Assembly (NCBI GenBank): GCA_002683155.1 | Contig: NYST01000036.1 | Location: 1 to 10,147, forward strand | DNA: 10,147 bases | DNA from: Methanobacteriota archaeon | Lineage (GTDB): Archaea; Thermoplasmatota; Poseidoniia; Poseidoniales; Thalassarchaeaceae | Reading direction: 5' to 3' | Shown: positions 7,805-10,147 of the stretch, in pieces | Numbering within the stretch: the stretch's first letter is position 1 | Layout of the letters: each line of letters starts with the position of its first letter | Notes under the pieces: model-generated | What the model was told of the DNA's origin: nothing | What the model saw: only the letters and a program-made list of their open reading frames with translations | Database searches by the model: none | Made by a program: the position numbers and the translations under genes

Positions 7805-9334
7805 GTGTCGCCGAGGACAACTGGGAGTATGGAAGGGAGCATTAGGCCGGATGACTGGACAGAGAGATATCGCCCTTCCAGACTATCTGAGATGGAGGGG
7901 AACGGCGACAAGTTGAGGAGGATCAGGTTGTGGCTAGATGGTTGGTCTTCTGGCAAGATTCCAAAAAAGAGAGGAATGCTACTTTCTGGACCCCCCGGTG
8001 TTGGAAAAACGACCCTCGCACATACATTGGCCATTGAGCGGGGTTGGACGGTTGTTGAGTTGAATGCTTCTGAACAAAGGAATGCTGCAGCGATAAGAGG
8101 CTCAGCAACCAGTGGCTCCCAGAACTTCTCTCTAGAACAGTTCTCAATGGGCAATTCATCGACAAATAGAACAGTGGTCCTTCTCGACGAAGTGGATCAC
8201 CTCAGTGGAGGATTTGCAAAGGTCTCGGAGGAAAGAATCCAGAGGACCATGGGTGCTGAAGATGATTCGTCATCCTTGAGGGGGGACTCGGGGGGGAAGG
8301 CAGAGCTTCTAAACTTGCTAAAGAACACCAAAAATCCAGTTTTAATGACCTGTAATGACCCAATGAGGCTGTGGGGTCGTGGTGGAAATTGGAGGTCCAA
8401 CAGAGACAGGGTGCTCAGAGTCTCTGAGAATGTTATTTTCGAGAGGGTCGATAGGGCAGACCTTAGGAGAATCGCACTCAGAGTTCTGGATTCAGAGGGA
8501 GTAGGCATCGATCCCGACTCGCTTAACGCCCTAATTGATGGCAATCCAGGAGATCTCAGGGCCCTGATCAGGGATCTCCAATCACTTTCCTGCATGGTTG
8601 ATGGGCACATCGAAATGCGTGCAGTCCAGGAACTAGCAGAGTCAGTAGTCAGGGATTCTCAGATCAACGTTTTCGACTCGTTAAAGAGGGCATACAAGAC
8701 ACGTTCTGGGTCGGGTATTTCCGAGATTGTTCGGAATTCAGACAAGGATCCTGATGAGATGTTAGCTTGGTTCGCATGGAACAATCAATCGATAATGGGG
8801 CCTTCCAGTTTGGAGTCTGTGTCCGAAGCCATGTGTAAAACTGATTCTTTTCTTGCCACAAAATTCTCCAATCGAGCTTTCAGGTCCTGGTACTGGGGTT
8901 CAGCATTGCCCGCTCAAGCAATAGCTTCAGTTTCGGGGAGCATGAGTGAGAAAGAGGTATTCATCAGTTTTCCCGATTTTCTAAGAAGGGGCGGGGAGTC
9001 ATGGCGGACTGGTGGTTTGATTGCCAGCCTTTCTGAAAAGTTTGGGACGAGTCGCTCGTCTGTTAGGGAGGACCTATGGCCGACCCTTCTAGCCGTCCAT
9101 AATTCGAGTTTGGGGGGTTCTGAGGAGGATTTCAGCGTGGCGAAGAAGATTGGCCTATCTGCAGAGGAGCATCTTGCCGTGCATGGAATTCCAAAATCTA
9201 GCAAGAGTGCAAAGGGGATATTGGAGGCTTTTGGAGATGAAGGCGTTAGCGAAGACGGGGGAATTGTAGTGGCAAAGCCTAACGAACCCGTAGTGGATAA
9301 TGATACACAACCGACACTAGATAGGTTCGGTTAG
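7805..9334 (+). CDS. rfcL: Replication factor C large subunit (clamp loader)
   Basis: AAA+ ATPase that, with the small RFC subunits, opens PCNA and loads it on primer-template DNA. The protein has 509 residues, near the usual 400-500. RFC box II-like WTERYRP at 18-24; Walker A GPPGVGKTT 62-70; LNASEQRN 86-93; Walker B LLDEVD 126-131; sensor 1 region TCND 182-185; GNPGDLRALIRDL 246-258 in the lid domain; helical collar beyond. The C-terminus QPTLDRFG (502-509) is a PIP box (Q-x-x-L-x-x-F) for PCNA binding, typical of archaeal RFC-L. Walker B to sensor 1 looks longer than usual, holding an acidic, Ser/Gly-rich stretch near 150-165. The GTG at 7805 gives the 12-bp spacing from glyS. An ATG at 7829 (Met9) is an alternative that loses no conserved residue; neither has a well-spaced Shine-Dalgarno. 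The gene is in the same reading frame as glyS. Confidence 0.95.
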   Translation: MSPRTTGSMEGSIRPDDWTERYRPSRLSEMEGNGDKLRRIRLWLDGWSSGKIPKKRGMLLSGPPGVGKTTLAHTLAIERGWTVVELNASEQRNAAAIRGSATSGSQNFSLEQFSMGNSSTNRTVVLLDEVDHLSGGFAKVSEERIQRTMGAEDDSSSLRGDSGGKAELLNLLKNTKNPVLMTCNDPMRLWGRGGNWRSNRDRVLRVSENVIFERVDRADLRRIALRVLDSEGVGIDPDSLNALIDGNPGDLRALIRDLQSLSCMVDGHIEMRAVQELAESVVRDSQINVFDSLKRAYKTRSGSGISEIVRNSDKDPDEMLAWFAWNNQSIMGPSSLESVSEAMCKTDSFLATKFSNRAFRSWYWGSALPAQAIASVSGSMSEKEVFISFPDFLRRGGESWRTGGLIASLSEKFGTSRSSVREDLWPTLLAVHNSSLGGSEEDFSVAKKIGLSAEEHLAVHGIPKSSKSAKGILEAFGDEGVSEDGGIVVAKPNEPVVDNDTQPTLDRFG

Positions 9335-10147
9335 TCTGACTCCCAAGTCCTTGGGTGGAGGAGCACGAGGACCGTTAGAAGTTCGAGACGCCCTAGCCAC
9401 ATCAGCATAGTAGATGCTAGGAGGGAGGGAGTGCTCATAGAGGCCCACGAGGCCGCGGCTCCAGAGGGTCCGAAATCACCCAATGCAGGTCCGGTGTTTC
9501 CGAGTAATGAGATGGATACCGACAAGACGTCGTCCATGTCTAGATTTGGCTCTAGGAAGGAAATTGTTAGCATCGATGCAGTGACTAAGACCAACCATGA
9601 GCTGACCATTCCGAGAATGATCCAAACTCTTTCCTCATCAACCACTGAACGGTTGAATCTTATTGCGACAATCCTTCTAGGCTGGATTATTTTCATCACT
9701 TCCCTCTTAGCCAATTCGAAAGCAATTCGAATTCTTAGGACCTTCAGGCCGCCCCCTGTGGAGCCGGCGCTGGCTCCAATGATCATTAGTAGCAGCAAAA
9801 CAAACTGGCTGAATACTGGCCATTCGGAGAAGTTGGCGCTAGAAAAACCAGTGCTTGTGATTGAAATCGCCTGGAAAATGGAGTGCCGTACTGATTCAAA
9901 AAAACCGTAGCCTAGTTCATCGGACTGGTAGATGTTTATCGCCATTGCAATCCATGCGACGAAAACAATTAGCAGGTAGGTTCGTAGTTCTTCATCTTTC
10001 CAAATCTCGTTTGATCTACCGGAGAAGGCAAAATAAAGTAGGCTGAAGTTGATGCACGTGAGTAGCATGAAAACCATCACGATGGATTCAATTATGGCAT
10101 CATCAAAGTGCATTATTCCTCCATCGGTTGTTCCAAAGCCACCAGAA
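9331..10147 (-). CDS. trkH: TrkH-family K+ transporter membrane subunit, C-terminal part, 5' truncated by window edge
   Basis: Ion-conducting subunit of a Trk/Ktr-type potassium uptake system in the cytoplasmic membrane, normally regulated by a TrkA-like RCK protein that is not in this window. The frame is open upstream of the ATG at 10111-10113 and encodes SGGFGTTDGGI, the second selectivity-filter loop, so that Met is internal and roughly the first 200 residues lie outside. Numbered from that Met: helix 8-30, helix 44-61, third filter loop SITSTGFSS 84-92, helix 97-116, the glycine-rich gating loop SAGSTGGGLK 115-124, helix 162-186, fourth filter loop GNTGPALG 205-212, and the final helix with GRLELLTVLVLL 241-252. 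The two filters inside the visible repeats keep the characteristic Thr-Gly. The TAA stop (complement of 9331-9333) overlaps the rfcL stop. Confidence 0.9.
   Translation of the reverse strand, partial: SGGFGTTDGGIMHFDDAIIESIVMVFMLLTCINFSLLYFAFSGRSNEIWKDEELRTYLLIVFVAWIAMAINIYQSDELGYGFFESVRHSIFQAISITSTGFSSANFSEWPVFSQFVLLLLMIIGASAGSTGGGLKVLRIRIAFELAKREVMKIIQPRRIVAIRFNRSVVDEERVWIILGMVSSWLVLVTASMLTISFLEPNLDMDDVLSVSISLLGNTGPALGDFGPSGAAASWASMSTPSLLASTMLMWLGRLELLTVLVLLHPRTWESD

Noticed and set aside
9342..9355. CCCAAG-TC-CTTGGG palindrome just after the rfcL stop as a transcription terminator
   Set aside because: It has no following T tract, a loop too small for a stable 6-bp stem, and lies in trkH coding sequence, so chance is the simpler reading.
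9431..9910. 159-codon plus-strand open frame
   Set aside because: Antisense to trkH, whose selectivity-filter and gating motifs prove the minus-strand frame.
10111..10113. ATG as the true start of the TrkH-like protein
   Set aside because: The frame upstream to the window edge encodes SGGFGTTDGGI, the second K+ filter loop of TrkH, so the gene extends beyond the window.
1..10147. CRISPR arrays, insertion sequences, tRNA or rRNA genes
   Set aside because: Nearly all bases are accounted for by five coding genes. I saw no regularly spaced repeats, no transposase motifs and no cloverleaf-like sequence in the 173-bp spacer.

Overview
The window reads as a compact archaeal chromosome segment. The large replication factor C subunit carries a C-terminal PCNA-binding peptide, the glycyl-tRNA synthetase is the archaeal/eukaryotic class II homodimer type, and the first gene is an archaeosortase. 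Moderate G+C, heavy AGG/AGA arginine use, very tight packing and a mesophile-like protein composition fit a euryarchaeote of the Thermoplasmatota/marine group II (Poseidoniales) kind. That placement is inference from gene content; no rRNA or other decisive marker is present.

Layout: (1) 2-622, plus strand, the C-terminal part of an ArtA-like archaeosortase that enters from the left edge. (2) 603-5900, minus strand, a very large Lhr-family helicase of 1765 residues. It is convergent with the archaeosortase and overlaps it by 20 bp. (3) 5901-6073, a divergent intergenic region that must hold the lhr and glyS promoters and contains two short perfect palindromes. (4) 6074-7792 glyS and 7805-9334 rfcL, plus strand, a two-gene transcription unit with a 12-bp gap. 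(5) 9331 to the right edge, minus strand, the C-terminal part of a TrkH-type K+ transporter, convergent with rfcL and overlapping it by 4 bp. Apart from the 173-bp divergent spacer and the 12-bp glyS-rfcL gap, every base is coding.

The genes are mostly informational housekeeping: Lhr in nucleic acid repair or processing, GlyRS in translation, RFC-L in loading the PCNA clamp. They are flanked by two membrane-protein genes, one for surface protein processing and one for K+ uptake. There is no sign of a mobile element, CRISPR array or defence island.

The most unusual object is the helicase. The Lhr core (about 1-850) carries all superfamily 2 motifs and is followed by about 900 extra residues. 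In that tail I see winged-helix-like segments and two copies of a module resembling the beta-barrel part of AlkZ/YcaQ-type DNA glycosylases and of bacterial Lhr C-terminal domains. The two copies align without gaps over 47 residues with 15 identities, counted by hand, which points to an internal duplication inside an archaeal version of a long Lhr.
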